A stretch of DNA of 64,000 nucleotides from Arthrobacter sp. MA-N2 (GCF_000517125.1 NZ_KI912156.1:517656-581655); one strand, 5' to 3'. Numbered from the stretch's first letter, positions 17,459 through 25,766 are shown. The notes: generated from the sequence alone by a model not told the origin. Translations and numbers: made by a program.

Positions 17459-18262
17459 ATGAACTACAGCGGGATACCGCGTTGGGTCTACGGACTGGCG
17501 GCAGTGGGCGGCTTGTTCGTCTTGCTGCCCTTGGCCGCCATGGTCGTGAAAGTCGATTGGGCCCAATTCATCCCGTTGGTGACCTCCGAGTCCTCGCTCA
17601 CTGCGCTGGGCCTCAGCCTCCGCACCTCCGCAGCGAGCACAGCCCTCTGCGTCCTCTTCGGCATTCCCTTGGCCCTGGTTCTTGCCCGGCGGCCCTTCCG
17701 CGGTCAAAGGCTCCTCCGCGCCTTCGTGCTCCTGCCCTTGGTGTTGCCGCCGGTGGTGGGCGGCATTGCGCTGCTCTACACCTTCGGGCGGCAGGGACTT
17801 CTGGGCAAGAGCCTCGAGCTCGCGGGCATCCAGATCGCTTTTTCGACGACGGCGGTGGTCCTGGCACAGGCGTTCGTCGCGCTGCCCTTTCTAGTAGTCA
17901 GCCTCGAGGGCGCCCTCCGGACGGCCGGAAACCGCTACGAAGCCGTTGCCGCGACGCTTGGCGCCCGCCCCGGTACGATTCTGCGGCGCGTGACCGTGCC
18001 TATGGTCCTTCCCGGGCTCGCCTCCGGAGCGGTGTTGTCCTTTGCCCGCAGCCTGGGAGAATTCGGGGCAACCCTCACGTTTGCGGGGAGCTTGCAGGGT
18101 GTCACGCGAACTCTGCCGCTGGAAATCTACCTTCAGCGCGAGACCGACGCCAATGCCGCCGTCGCCCTTTCGCTGGTGCTTGTAGCCGTGGCGGTGATCG
18201 TCGTCGGGCTGTCCTACCGGCGTCCGCACCGGACGGGTATCCCGGCAGAGGCCGCGGCATGA
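17459..18262 (+). CDS. modB: Molybdate ABC transporter permease
   Basis: Inner-membrane channel subunit of the molybdate importer. The 267-residue product has about six membrane helices and the EAA loop AAATLGARPGTILRRVTVP that docks onto ModC, with FARSLGEFGATLTFAG, typical of ModB. The ATG at 17459 follows modA closely. The modC ATG overlaps its stop (ATGA). Confidence 0.94.
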   Translation: MNYSGIPRWVYGLAAVGGLFVLLPLAAMVVKVDWAQFIPLVTSESSLTALGLSLRTSAASTALCVLFGIPLALVLARRPFRGQRLLRAFVLLPLVLPPVVGGIALLYTFGRQGLLGKSLELAGIQIAFSTTAVVLAQAFVALPFLVVSLEGALRTAGNRYEAVAATLGARPGTILRRVTVPMVLPGLASGAVLSFARSLGEFGATLTFAGSLQGVTRTLPLEIYLQRETDANAAVALSLVLVAVAVIVVGLSYRRPHRTGIPAEAAA

Positions 18263-19323
18263 GCTTCCACATCGAAGCCACTGTGCGCGCCCGCAACTTG
18301 GACGTGTCCTTGAGCCTTGGACCGGCGGAAACCGTGGCGATCCTCGGACCTAACGGGGCCGGGAAATCAACGCTTCTTTCCGTCGCGGCAGGGCTCTTGC
18401 GGCCCGACGCCGGCTCCGCACGTCTGGGGGAGCGGGTCTTGTTCAACCTCGACGGCGGCAGCCGGTTATGGACCCCGCCGCATGTTCGCGGTACCGCACT
18501 GATGGCCCAGGAGCCGTTGCTTTTCCCGCACCTGAGCGTCTTGGACAACGTGGCATTCGGCCCACGCAGCGCTGGCGCTTCCAGGGCACAATCGCGTGAA
18601 ACTGCGCGGCACTGGCTTGCTGAAGTCGATGTCACGCAGTTGGCCGGACGGAAGCCTGGGCAGTTGTCCGGAGGACAAGCCCAGCGCGTTGCCGTGGCCC
18701 GGGCGCTGGCAGCCAGCCCCGAGTTGTTGCTCCTTGACGAGCCGATGTCTGCCCTGGATATCCATGCCGCTCCGCATTTGCGCCGGCTCCTCAAGAGGGT
18801 CCTTTCGGGGCGTCGCGCTCTGATCATCACCCACGATGTCCTGGATGCCCTCATGCTCGCCGACCGGGTGATCGTCATGGAAAAGGGCCGGATCGTGGAG
18901 GAAGGCGCCACCCGTGAGGTCCTTCGGCGGCCCCGCAGCCAATTCGCCGCCGGCCTCGCCGGAGTGAACCTCATGGCGGGCACCGTCACGGAGGACGGTC
19001 TCAGGACGGTCGCCACAGGGGAACTTCCCAGCCTGCACGCCGCGGGACACCTCGACGAGGAAGCGGAACCGGGCCAGCCCGGCGTCGCCGCCTTCCCGCC
19101 GTCGGCCGTTTCCGTGTTCCTGGATGCTGCGCACGGCAGCCCGCGCAACTCTTTTCCGGTTGGCATCACGGATCTTGAACCGCACGGAGACCATATTAGG
19201 GTCCGGGCCGGGGATCTCGCGGCCGACATCACACCGGCGGCGTCCGCGGAACTGGGGTTGGAACCGGGATCGCGCGTCTATTTTGTAGTCAAGGCGACGG
19301 CGGTCCAGGTGTACGCCGCGTAG
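18259..19323 (+). CDS. modC: Molybdate ABC transporter ATP-binding protein
   Basis: ATPase powering the importer. The 354-residue product has Walker A GPNGAGKST (about 30-38), signature LSGGQAQRVAVARAL, Walker B LLLLDEPMSALD and switch His in ITHDVLDA. The C-terminal region (about 235-354) resembles a TOBE/Mop regulatory domain and ends VYFVVKATAVQVY. This is standard length for a TOBE-bearing ModC. The LysR-domain gene starts shortly downstream on the same strand. Confidence 0.94.
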   Translation: MSFHIEATVRARNLDVSLSLGPAETVAILGPNGAGKSTLLSVAAGLLRPDAGSARLGERVLFNLDGGSRLWTPPHVRGTALMAQEPLLFPHLSVLDNVAFGPRSAGASRAQSRETARHWLAEVDVTQLAGRKPGQLSGGQAQRVAVARALAASPELLLLDEPMSALDIHAAPHLRRLLKRVLSGRRALIITHDVLDALMLADRVIVMEKGRIVEEGATREVLRRPRSQFAAGLAGVNLMAGTVTEDGLRTVATGELPSLHAAGHLDEEAEPGQPGVAAFPPSAVSVFLDAAHGSPRNSFPVGITDLEPHGDHIRVRAGDLAADITPAASAELGLEPGSRVYFVVKATAVQVYAA

Positions 19324-19371
19324 CTTGGCTTGGCGCTGCGTTGGCAGCCGAGTGAGCGGTACTGTGAACTG

Positions 19372-20172
19372 GTGCCTGCCGATCAAGAATCCCCGCCCGC
19401 CGTTGGAGCCCCAAAGGCCTCCGATAGAGCCGGTGCTCCCGACGCTTCCGGTGCTCCTGGTGCCTCCGACGCCGAAACGAGCGGTCCCCGGGAGCTGCGT
19501 TTCGCCTACGTCGCCGGCGTGACGCCCGGAAAGTGGATCCGGCGCTGGGAAGATCGCATGCCCGACGTTCCGCTGCACTCGTTCATGTCCGACGACGCCG
19601 CGCAGCTTGAGGTGTTGCGCGATGGTTCCGCGGACCTCAGTTTTGTGCGCTTGCCTGTGGACCGCGAAGGACTCCATGTCATTCCGCTTTACGAAGAGCA
19701 GCCCGTGGTGGTGGCTCCGAAAGGGCACGAGATCTCCGTGTTCGAAGAGGTGGCACTGGAGGATCTCGCGGAAGAGAACTTCCTGGATGTTGCCGAGATG
19801 GGAGGTCCGGAGCTGGCCATGCAGGTAGTGGCTTCCGGTGCGGGGCTCGTGGTCTTGCCCATGTCCGTGGCCCGGCACTTCAATGTCAAGGACACGGTGG
19901 TGCGTCGCCTGACCGGGGCTGAAGGGACCCAGATTGCTCTGGCTTGGCCGAGCGATTCCACGAGTGAGGTCATCGAGGAATTCATCGGTATTGTCCGTGG
20001 TCGCACGGCGCAGAGTTCCCGGCAGCCTTCGGCACAGCAGGAGAAGCCCAAGAAGGCAGCTAAACCGGACCGGCGCGGCACTGGCGCCAAGAAACCGGCC
20101 GTGGCGCAGCGCTATGCCCCGAACCCGGACAAGGGCCGCGGCAAGGGCTCCCGTAAGAAAGGAAGGCGCTAG
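19372..20172 (+). CDS. LysR-type ligand-binding domain protein without DNA-binding domain
   Basis: 266 residues from GTG at 19372 (an in-frame TTG at 19330 would add 14). A Pro/Ala/Asp-rich N-terminus leads to a LysR substrate-binding fold (about 40-210: LRFAYVAGVTPGKWIRRW, LSFVRLPVDREGLHVIPLYE, GLVVLPMSVARHF, ALAWPSDSTSEV). The tail is strongly basic (KKAAKPDRRG, GKGSRKKGRR). The usual LysR N-terminal winged helix is absent, so it is not a classical LysR activator. The basic tail could bind nucleic acid or a partner. TACTGT just upstream of the GTG suggests a leaderless transcript separate from modC. Function unknown; likely linked with DUF5997. Confidence 0.8.
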   Translation: MPADQESPPAVGAPKASDRAGAPDASGAPGASDAETSGPRELRFAYVAGVTPGKWIRRWEDRMPDVPLHSFMSDDAAQLEVLRDGSADLSFVRLPVDREGLHVIPLYEEQPVVVAPKGHEISVFEEVALEDLAEENFLDVAEMGGPELAMQVVASGAGLVVLPMSVARHFNVKDTVVRRLTGAEGTQIALAWPSDSTSEVIEEFIGIVRGRTAQSSRQPSAQQEKPKKAAKPDRRGTGAKKPAVAQRYAPNPDKGRGKGSRKKGRR

Positions 20173-20175
20173 GCG

Positions 20176-20814
20176 ATGGGGCTTGGAGCGAAACCGACCA
20201 TTCGGGACGTTGCCAAGAGCGCCGGCGTTTCCCTCACCACGGTGTCGTATGTCTTGTCCGGGCGCCTCGGCGGCACCACCCGTATCAGCGAATCCACGCA
20301 AGCGCGCGTCCAGGCCGCTGCCAAGGAACTGGGTTACGTACCGAACCAGGCGGCCCGGGGAATGCGCCGCGGCAAGACCGATCTTGTAGCGATTGCCATT
20401 GGCGACCTTGAATGGCCGTGGGACCGGGCTTTGGCCACGACGGCAGCACGCATTTTGCCCCAGCACGGCTACCAGCCGGTGATCCTCATTGGAGAAGGAT
20501 GGCGGCGCTTCATGCTCTCCGGCGGGGCCGACGGCGCGATCGTTGGCGCCCTTCCTCCAGGTACCGTTCTTGACCTCACGGTGGGCGAGCTCGCACGGCG
20601 GGGAATAGCCCAGGTCATCATTTCGGACACCATGCAGCCGGCCGGTTTCGACGTACTGGCACCGGGTTCCGCGGGCGGCACCCCTGAGCCGGAAGCCCTC
20701 GAAGGCGCTGTCAGGTTGCTCCTTGACCGGCTCGCCGGGCGCACCGTCGGCGCCGGGACCGCCGTGGCTGCGCCGTGGAAATTCCGATCTCCCGGCCCAA
20801 CTAACTCGCAGTAG
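20176..20814 (+). CDS. Shortened LacI-type transcriptional regulator
   Basis: 212 residues, against about 330-350 for LacI regulators. The N-terminal HTH and hinge are intact (PTIRDVAKSAGVSLTTVSYV, then AAKELGYVPNQAARGM). About 120 residues of a reduced effector domain follow, jumping to a LacI-like C-terminal strand (EGAVRLLLDRLAGRTVG). Most of the C-lobe is missing in frame, suggesting an internal deletion or a natural short form. The last residues (PTNSQ and stop) are encoded by repeat copy 2. It starts four bases after the LysR-domain gene. Confidence 0.78.
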   Translation: MGLGAKPTIRDVAKSAGVSLTTVSYVLSGRLGGTTRISESTQARVQAAAKELGYVPNQAARGMRRGKTDLVAIAIGDLEWPWDRALATTAARILPQHGYQPVILIGEGWRRFMLSGGADGAIVGALPPGTVLDLTVGELARRGIAQVIISDTMQPAGFDVLAPGSAGGTPEPEALEGAVRLLLDRLAGRTVGAGTAVAAPWKFRSPGPTNSQ

Positions 20815-20861
20815 ATGTCGTTTTGAGCCCTCAGAACGACATTAACTGCGAGTTACTTGCT
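20796..20861. repeat. 66-bp palindromic intergenic repeat, copy 2
   Basis: Aligns with copies 1 and 3: CCCAACTAACTCGCA start, TGTCGTTTTG, AACGAC 39 bases in, then CTGCGAGTTA. The outermost right bases are degenerate. It contains the stop codons of both convergent neighbours: TAG of the LacI-type gene (20812-20814) and TAA of the minus-strand synthetase gene (20853-20855). Confidence 0.82.
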
Positions 20862-21962
20862 GTTGTTGCTCAGGCGGTATCGCTCAATCTGCTTGAGCCG
20901 CCGCTGGAGGCTGTCCCGCCGGGGGTGGGGGACGACGTCGGGCGCCTCGGCTGTGAGGTCGATGTGTTCGGTGCCGTACTGCCACAGCAGGAGGTCATCC
21001 AGGAGGCGGTCCGGTCCGGGGGAGTAGCGGTGGTCCAGGGCTTTGCGGACTTCGGTGATGCGGTTGGCGCTGAGGAGTCCGGCTAGCTCCACGGTCTTGT
21101 TCAGCCCGTGGGCCGCAAGAAGCTCCGCGGCCCAGCCCCAGTCGTCGTCCACTTTACGGTCAACATGCGGAAGCAGCGTCCGCCAGACGTCCCGCACACG
21201 GTTGGGCGTGAGGGGCATGGAACCTTCGCCCTCGAGATCCCAGTAGCCGCGGACTTCCTCGTAGCGTTCGTGGAGGTCGGCAAAGGCACTCTCGACGGTT
21301 TCCAGCATGGCCGCGGTGGCGGTGAACTGGCGGTCGAAGTGCGGCGTCCAGGCCCGCGGATCCTCGGCCTTGAAGCGGATGTCGTGTTCGATTTCGCTCC
21401 AGGCGTGCGCAAATACCGTACGGATCTGGCACTCGAAGAAGTAGCTGCCGTTCGGCGGAATGTCCGGATTGAAGACTTGTTGGTAAGCCTTCACCGACTC
21501 GTTCTGGATGGTGCGCAGGATGAGGTGGCGGCTTGAATATCCGTACGTGCCGGACTCGATGGATCCGATGTCCTTTTCAAGGTCGCCTCGGCAATCGAAA
21601 AGCTGGCGCTGACGTTTGATCAGGTTGGCCACCGCAGCGTTTTCGGCCGGAAGCTTGGTAATGACGCGCAGGCCCACCATGTCGTTCAAGGTCCGGAACG
21701 GGTCCGGGAACTTCAGCACCCGCGGGCCGCCGTCAAGGGGCGCCTCGGTACGGGAAATCTTCTCCCGGAAAGATTCGACCGTCTTGGTGCGTCCCGTGAC
21801 GAAGAGGGGCACGGATTCGCTGTCCTTGAGCATGTCCCGCAGAGTCAGCAAGACGTCGCGGGTGACGAGTTTCAGTGCAGGCCGGACGCGTTCGTAGAGC
21901 TCCACATTCGCCTGTACTGATTCGCGCAGCTGAGGATCCAAGCTGTCCCAATTGCTAGCCAT
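20853..21962 (-). CDS. RelA/SpoT-domain (p)ppGpp synthetase-like protein
   Basis: 369 residues with a synthetase domain and no hydrolase (HD), TGS or ACT domain, the small-alarmone-synthetase pattern, though longer than RelP/RelQ (about 210-260). Visible motifs are VTGRTKTVESFREKI (substrate-contacting Arg/Lys/Ser), FRTLNDMVGLRVI (metal-binding Asp), SRHLIL, and FECQIRTVFAHAWSEIEHD with the catalytic Gln/Glu region. The C-terminal 140 residues are helical and charged and may mediate oligomerisation. It should make ppGpp or pppGpp from ATP and GDP or GTP. The ATG at 21962 starts the frame. It is convergent with the LacI-type gene. Confidence 0.82.
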   Translation of the reverse strand: MASNWDSLDPQLRESVQANVELYERVRPALKLVTRDVLLTLRDMLKDSESVPLFVTGRTKTVESFREKISRTEAPLDGGPRVLKFPDPFRTLNDMVGLRVITKLPAENAAVANLIKRQRQLFDCRGDLEKDIGSIESGTYGYSSRHLILRTIQNESVKAYQQVFNPDIPPNGSYFFECQIRTVFAHAWSEIEHDIRFKAEDPRAWTPHFDRQFTATAAMLETVESAFADLHERYEEVRGYWDLEGEGSMPLTPNRVRDVWRTLLPHVDRKVDDDWGWAAELLAAHGLNKTVELAGLLSANRITEVRKALDHRYSPGPDRLLDDLLLWQYGTEHIDLTAEAPDVVPHPRRDSLQRRLKQIERYRLSNNSK

Positions 21963-22126
21963 GCCTCCAGCTTACGGCTGTGGGCCGACAGTTTCGGGAG
22001 CGGGTCCGTACGAGCACGGGGCCGGGTTCCCGTGAAGCGGCCATTGACCCTGAGCAAGATCTCCACGGCCTTGGCTCCCCCTACGCGGCGTTTCGCCGCG
22101 ATAGGCTCGGCACAAAGGAGGACACG

Positions 22127-22939
22127 ATGAAGCGGCACAAGTATTACTACGGGGAGCACCCCAGCCAATGGGGCGAGCTCTTCGTCCCTGACAACTCGCT
22201 GCAGCCACACCGCAGTCGGCCGGACGGAGTGGTGGTGGTGATCCACGGAGGCTATTGGCGGTCGCAGTACGGCGCCGAACTCGGTGAGCCGATTGCCAAG
22301 GACCTGGCTGCGCATGGAATAGCCGCCTGGAACCTTGAATATCGGAGGGCTGGCAACGGTGGCGGCTGGCCGCACACCTTCGAAGACGTCCTCACGGGAA
22401 TCGACCACCTGAGCGAGATTGCCGGGGCGCACGAGCTCAACCTCGACAAAGTGGTTGCGCTTGGCCACTCCGCGGGTGGCCATCTCGCGGTCTGGGCGGC
22501 CGGACGGGAAAAGCTTTCCACGATCGGCGCGCCGGACGCCGATCGTCAACTCCATCGGCACGACAACGGCTCGTCAGTGAACCTGAGCGGTGTGGTCAGC
22601 CAATCGGGGTTGCTGAACCTGGCAGATGCCGAGCGACTCAACTTGAGCAACGGCGCCGTCGACAACCTGATGGGTGGCGACTCGGTGAGATACCCCAAAC
22701 GGCATATCTATGCGGACCCCATGAGTTCGCTCCCGCTTGCCATCCCGGTTTTTGCCGTTCACGCTGCGGCGGACGACGACGTCCCGTGCAGCCAATCCGA
22801 GGGCTATGTTGCCGCAACCACGGCTTCCGGGGGTGCGGCTCAGTTCCTCAAGGTACCAGGTGACCATTTCGATCTGATCGACCCCAGGGCGGTTGCGTAC
22901 AAGAAGTGCCGGGAGTTGGTGCAAAGGCTGCTGGCGTGA
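22127..22939 (+). CDS. Alpha/beta hydrolase of the BD-FAE/kynurenine-formamidase-like group
   Basis: 270 residues. HGGYW (oxyanion-hole type HGG), nucleophile motif LGHSAGGHLAVW and a C-terminal GDHFDLIDP with the catalytic His show an esterase/arylformamidase fold; the acid is probably in the HAAADDDVP region. The ATG at 22127 has AAAGGAGG seven bases before it, which settles the start against a frame open from 21980. Substrate cannot be named: kynurenine formamidases share this signature but no kynurenine gene is near. Confidence 0.82.
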   Translation: MKRHKYYYGEHPSQWGELFVPDNSLQPHRSRPDGVVVVIHGGYWRSQYGAELGEPIAKDLAAHGIAAWNLEYRRAGNGGGWPHTFEDVLTGIDHLSEIAGAHELNLDKVVALGHSAGGHLAVWAAGREKLSTIGAPDADRQLHRHDNGSSVNLSGVVSQSGLLNLADAERLNLSNGAVDNLMGGDSVRYPKRHIYADPMSSLPLAIPVFAVHAAADDDVPCSQSEGYVAATTASGGAAQFLKVPGDHFDLIDPRAVAYKKCRELVQRLLA

Positions 22940-23005
22940 GGCTTGCTGGGACAAACCAGCTGCAATCGCGAGACGCACGCTGCCTCCGCGTGGCAGAGTT
23001 GTCCC

Positions 23006-23974
23006 ATGCTGACAGTCATAGGTGAAGCGCTGGTTGATGTCGTTCAGCGCTCCTCGGGAGTTGCTGCCCACGTGGGCGGCAGTCCCCTCAATGTTGCCGT
23101 CGGATTGGCCCGGCTGGACCACGCAGTGCAGTTCGTGGGGCGCTTCGGCAAGGACGCCTACGGAGACTCGATTGCGGCCCACCTGCGGTCCAGTTCCGTT
23201 ATGGTCCCCCTGCCGCCGGACGAGAGTCCCACCAGTGTGGCCACGGCCCTGATCGACGACGACGGCGCGGCCAGCTACACCTTCGACCTCACATGGGAGC
23301 TTCCCGGGCTCGCCGCGCGACTGCCCTTCATGCTCCAGGGGACATCGCTCCTGCACACCGGCTCGATCGCCACGATGTTGGAGCCGGGCGCCGCTGAAGT
23401 CCTTGCCGCCGTCGAGCATGCCCACCCGAACGCGACCATTAGCTTCGACCCGAACTGCCGTCCCAGCATCATCAAGGATCGGGACTATGCCCGCGCCCAG
23501 GTGGAGCGCTTCGTTGCGCTTGCCGACGTGGTCAAGGCATCCGACGAAGACCTCGAATGGCTCTATCCGGGCGTTGACGCCTTGGAATCGGCCCGGCGCT
23601 GGCTGCGCTTGGGCGGGAGCGCTGGTCCGGCCATCGTCGTCGTCACACGGGGAGCAGCCGGTCCGTGGGGCGTCACCGCCGCGGGTGAGGCTCAAGTGGA
23701 CGCCCCCAAGGTAGACGTGGCGGATACGGTGGGCGCGGGGGATTCCTTCATGGCCGCACTGCTCTCCGGGATCGTCGACCACGAACTGGCAGGGGCACAA
23801 AACCGGGAAGAGCTCCACGCCCTGCCCGTCGAAGTACTTGAAGAGATCCTCAACCACGCAGCGCGTGCCGCAGCTATCACGGTGTCCCGACCAGGCGCGA
23901 ACCCGCCCACGCGCGCCGAACTCAATGCCCTTCAGCCGTCCGAGACCGAGTCAAGCATCGAAAGGCAGCCATGA
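23006..23974 (+). CDS. PfkB-family carbohydrate kinase
   Basis: 322 residues. Ribokinase-type signatures are an N-terminal GEALVDVV with VGGSPLNVAVGLARL, a central ISFDPNCRPS and a C-terminal active site VDVADTVGAGDSFMAALL (catalytic Asp). Fructokinase-like, but the sugar is unassigned. The ATG at 23006 is the first with homology-like sequence after it; no strong SD is present. Its stop overlaps the start of the PEBP gene (ATGA). Confidence 0.87.
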   Translation: MLTVIGEALVDVVQRSSGVAAHVGGSPLNVAVGLARLDHAVQFVGRFGKDAYGDSIAAHLRSSSVMVPLPPDESPTSVATALIDDDGAASYTFDLTWELPGLAARLPFMLQGTSLLHTGSIATMLEPGAAEVLAAVEHAHPNATISFDPNCRPSIIKDRDYARAQVERFVALADVVKASDEDLEWLYPGVDALESARRWLRLGGSAGPAIVVVTRGAAGPWGVTAAGEAQVDAPKVDVADTVGAGDSFMAALLSGIVDHELAGAQNREELHALPVEVLEEILNHAARAAAITVSRPGANPPTRAELNALQPSETESSIERQP

Positions 23975-24495
23975 GTTACGCCGATCTTCCAGACGTCCCG
24001 TCCTTTGATGTGAGCAGCGAGTCGTTCCGGGACGGTGAGGCACTGCGCAGCGCCCAGACCAGCAAACGCTTCGGGGTGGCCGGCGGAAAGGATGAATCCC
24101 CGCAGCTGAACTGGAGCGGCGCCCCGGATGGCACCAAGGGCTACGTTGTCACCGTCTTTGATCCCGATGCGCCCAGAGCTGGTGGTTACTGGCATTGGGC
24201 TGTGGTCAACGTGCCGGCCAGTGTGAGCTCCTTGCCGGCCGGCGCCGGAGCCGTAGGTGGTTCGCGCTTGCCGGCAGGTGCATTCCAGCTAAAGAACGAC
24301 GCCGGGTTCCCCGGTTATCTGGGTGCCGCGCCTCCGCCCGGGCACGGCCCGCACCGGTACATCGTGGCCGTCCACGCTGTTGATGTCGCAGAGTTGGGTC
24401 CTGACGCCGGGGCCTCCACGGAAGCGCTCGTCCATAAGTTGGCTTCGCACACCTTGGGCAGGGCCGTCATCACGGGCCACTTCGAGCGGCACTAG
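23971..24495 (+). CDS. YbhB/YbcL-type PEBP (Raf kinase inhibitor-like) protein
   Basis: 174 residues with the phosphatidylethanolamine-binding protein signatures: SPQLNWSGAPDGTKGYVVTVFDPDAP, shown here only in part as VVTVFDPDAPRAGG, then YWHWAVVNVP and PPPGHGPHRYIVAVHAVD. In bacteria the family is cytoplasmic and of uncertain ligand. It overlaps the upstream kinase gene by four bases. Confidence 0.9.
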   Translation: MSYADLPDVPSFDVSSESFRDGEALRSAQTSKRFGVAGGKDESPQLNWSGAPDGTKGYVVTVFDPDAPRAGGYWHWAVVNVPASVSSLPAGAGAVGGSRLPAGAFQLKNDAGFPGYLGAAPPPGHGPHRYIVAVHAVDVAELGPDAGASTEALVHKLASHTLGRAVITGHFERH

Positions 24496-24539
24496 CCCTT
24501 GGCGGGTTCGACGCGGGGCGCCCCACGTAGACTGACATA

Positions 24540-25349
24540 ATGCGGCTCGTAGCAAGTGACATTGACGGCACCATCCTTGGCCATGACGGCCGGATCAGCA
24601 GCCGCACCATCAGCGCATTCCATGCGTGCCGCGACGCCGGCATCGAGGTGGTGTTCGTGACCGGGCGGCCGCCACGCTGGCTCCACCCTCTCCGCGAGCA
24701 GATCGGCCACACCGGTATCGTCATCTGTTCCAATGGAGCCGTGGTGTGGGATCTTGAAGCGGACAAACTGATGTCCTCCAATGCCTTGAGTATAGAGTCA
24801 GTGCTGGAGGCCCGCCGGATCATCAAGCGGCTCCGTCCAGACGCACTTTTCGGGGCCGAAACCCTTGCCGGATTCCACCTCGAACCAGGGTTCATCGAGA
24901 ACGAGACCAGTGAGCTCCTGGCAGAGTTCACGCCGGCCCGGCTGGACGAAACGCTCACCGCGGAAGACGCCGTCGTCAAGTTCCTTGCGGTGACCCGGAG
25001 CGGAACGCCGGATGCCTTCCTGGCGGAGGTGCAGCCCGCCGTCGCGCATCTCGTGGAGACCACCCACTCAGCGCCACGGACGGCACTCCTGGAAATGTCC
25101 GCCCCCGGTGTCAACAAGGCCGTGACGTTGGCTGAATATGCGGCATCCCGGGGCATTGTCGCCGCGGATGTGGTGGCTTTCGGGGACATGCCCAACGATG
25201 TCGAGATGCTCCGCTGGGCAGGCGACGGTTACGCGATGGCCAGCGGCCACCCCGAAGCCATCAGTGCGGCAGGACAGCAAGCCCCGCACTTCAACGATGA
25301 CGGTGTGGCCCAGATCCTAGAGGCGAAGCTCGCTTCCCTGCGCGTCTAG
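24540..25349 (+). CDS. HAD-superfamily Cof-type phosphatase
   Basis: 269 residues: motif I SDIDGTILGHDG, motif II VFVTGRPP, Lys in GVNKAVTLAEYA and motif IV VVAFGDMPNDVEML, with a type IIB cap between. It probably dephosphorylates sugar phosphates or flavin/cofactor phosphates. The ATG at 24540 has TAGACT six bases before it and no SD, so the mRNA is probably leaderless. Repeat copy 3 starts ten bases after its stop. Confidence 0.9.
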   Translation: MRLVASDIDGTILGHDGRISSRTISAFHACRDAGIEVVFVTGRPPRWLHPLREQIGHTGIVICSNGAVVWDLEADKLMSSNALSIESVLEARRIIKRLRPDALFGAETLAGFHLEPGFIENETSELLAEFTPARLDETLTAEDAVVKFLAVTRSGTPDAFLAEVQPAVAHLVETTHSAPRTALLEMSAPGVNKAVTLAEYAASRGIVAADVVAFGDMPNDVEMLRWAGDGYAMASGHPEAISAAGQQAPHFNDDGVAQILEAKLASLRV

Positions 25350-25358
25350 CGTCCTGGG

Positions 25359-25424
25359 CCCAACTAACTCGCACTTATTGTCGTTTTGGGGCGTCTAAAC
25401 GACAACTACTGTCAGCTAGTTGGG
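25359..25424. repeat. 66-bp palindromic intergenic repeat, copy 3
   Basis: Same length and register as copies 1 and 2: CCCAACTAACTCGCACTT, TTGTCGTTTTG, AACGAC 39 bases in, and CTAGTTGGG at the right end. The right arm has more mismatches than copy 1. It lies ten bases after the HAD phosphatase stop. Confidence 0.83.
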
Positions 25425-25514
25425 TCCGCTTACCCTTTACACAGCTTCAGTCCAACTGCCGTTCAACTACTTCCCATAGGCTCTTGCCATCATTCGATAC
25501 TTATCACAGGGGAC

Positions 25515-25766
25515 ATGATGGCAAAGAGGAAGACGACGGGGTGGCCCGAGACGCCGGTTCTCCGCGCAGTGCCGGCTGAGCATTGGAAGCAGTTGCGCCG
25601 CGGAGACCGCGTGAGGGTCAAGCTCGCGCCGGGGTTTGAGAACCCTGGCCAGGTGGACGCCGTGTCGGGTGACCACAGCGTGGTTTGGGTGAACCTCGAC
25701 GGCGGCCGCGGCCGCACGCTGGTGCACTGCGGCGACGGCGTGGAGATCGTCCCGCAGGAATCCTGA
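25515..25766 (+). CDS. Conserved-looking small hypothetical protein
   Basis: 83 residues, basic N-terminus (MMAKRKTTGWPETPVLRAV), then a beta-rich region RRGDRVRVKLAPGFENPGQV and HSVVWVNLDGGRGRTLVHC that resembles a small SH3-like barrel. Function not recognised. The start is ATG at 25515 (or 25518) with AGGGGA upstream; the open frame begins in the repeat at 25386, but that part is non-coding in character. Confidence 0.65.
   Translation: MMAKRKTTGWPETPVLRAVPAEHWKQLRRGDRVRVKLAPGFENPGQVDAVSGDHSVVWVNLDGGRGRTLVHCGDGVEIVPQES

Noticed and set aside
17128..19323. An apparent 731-codon fusion frame ending as ModC
   Set aside because: Only the last 354 codons are ModC; the front is out of frame with modA and modB, which are intact. 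The ATGA start at 18259 is the real one.
18466..20466. A 666-codon open frame on the minus strand across modC and the LysR-domain gene
   Set aside because: It is antisense to real genes with strong family motifs; such shadows are common in high-GC DNA. It shows no recognisable domain.
20176..20814. Frameshifted LacI pseudogene
   Set aside because: No frame in 20176-20860 restores the missing C-lobe, and the ORF keeps normal codon character and the LacI C-terminal strand, so deletion or a natural short form is more likely than a frameshift.
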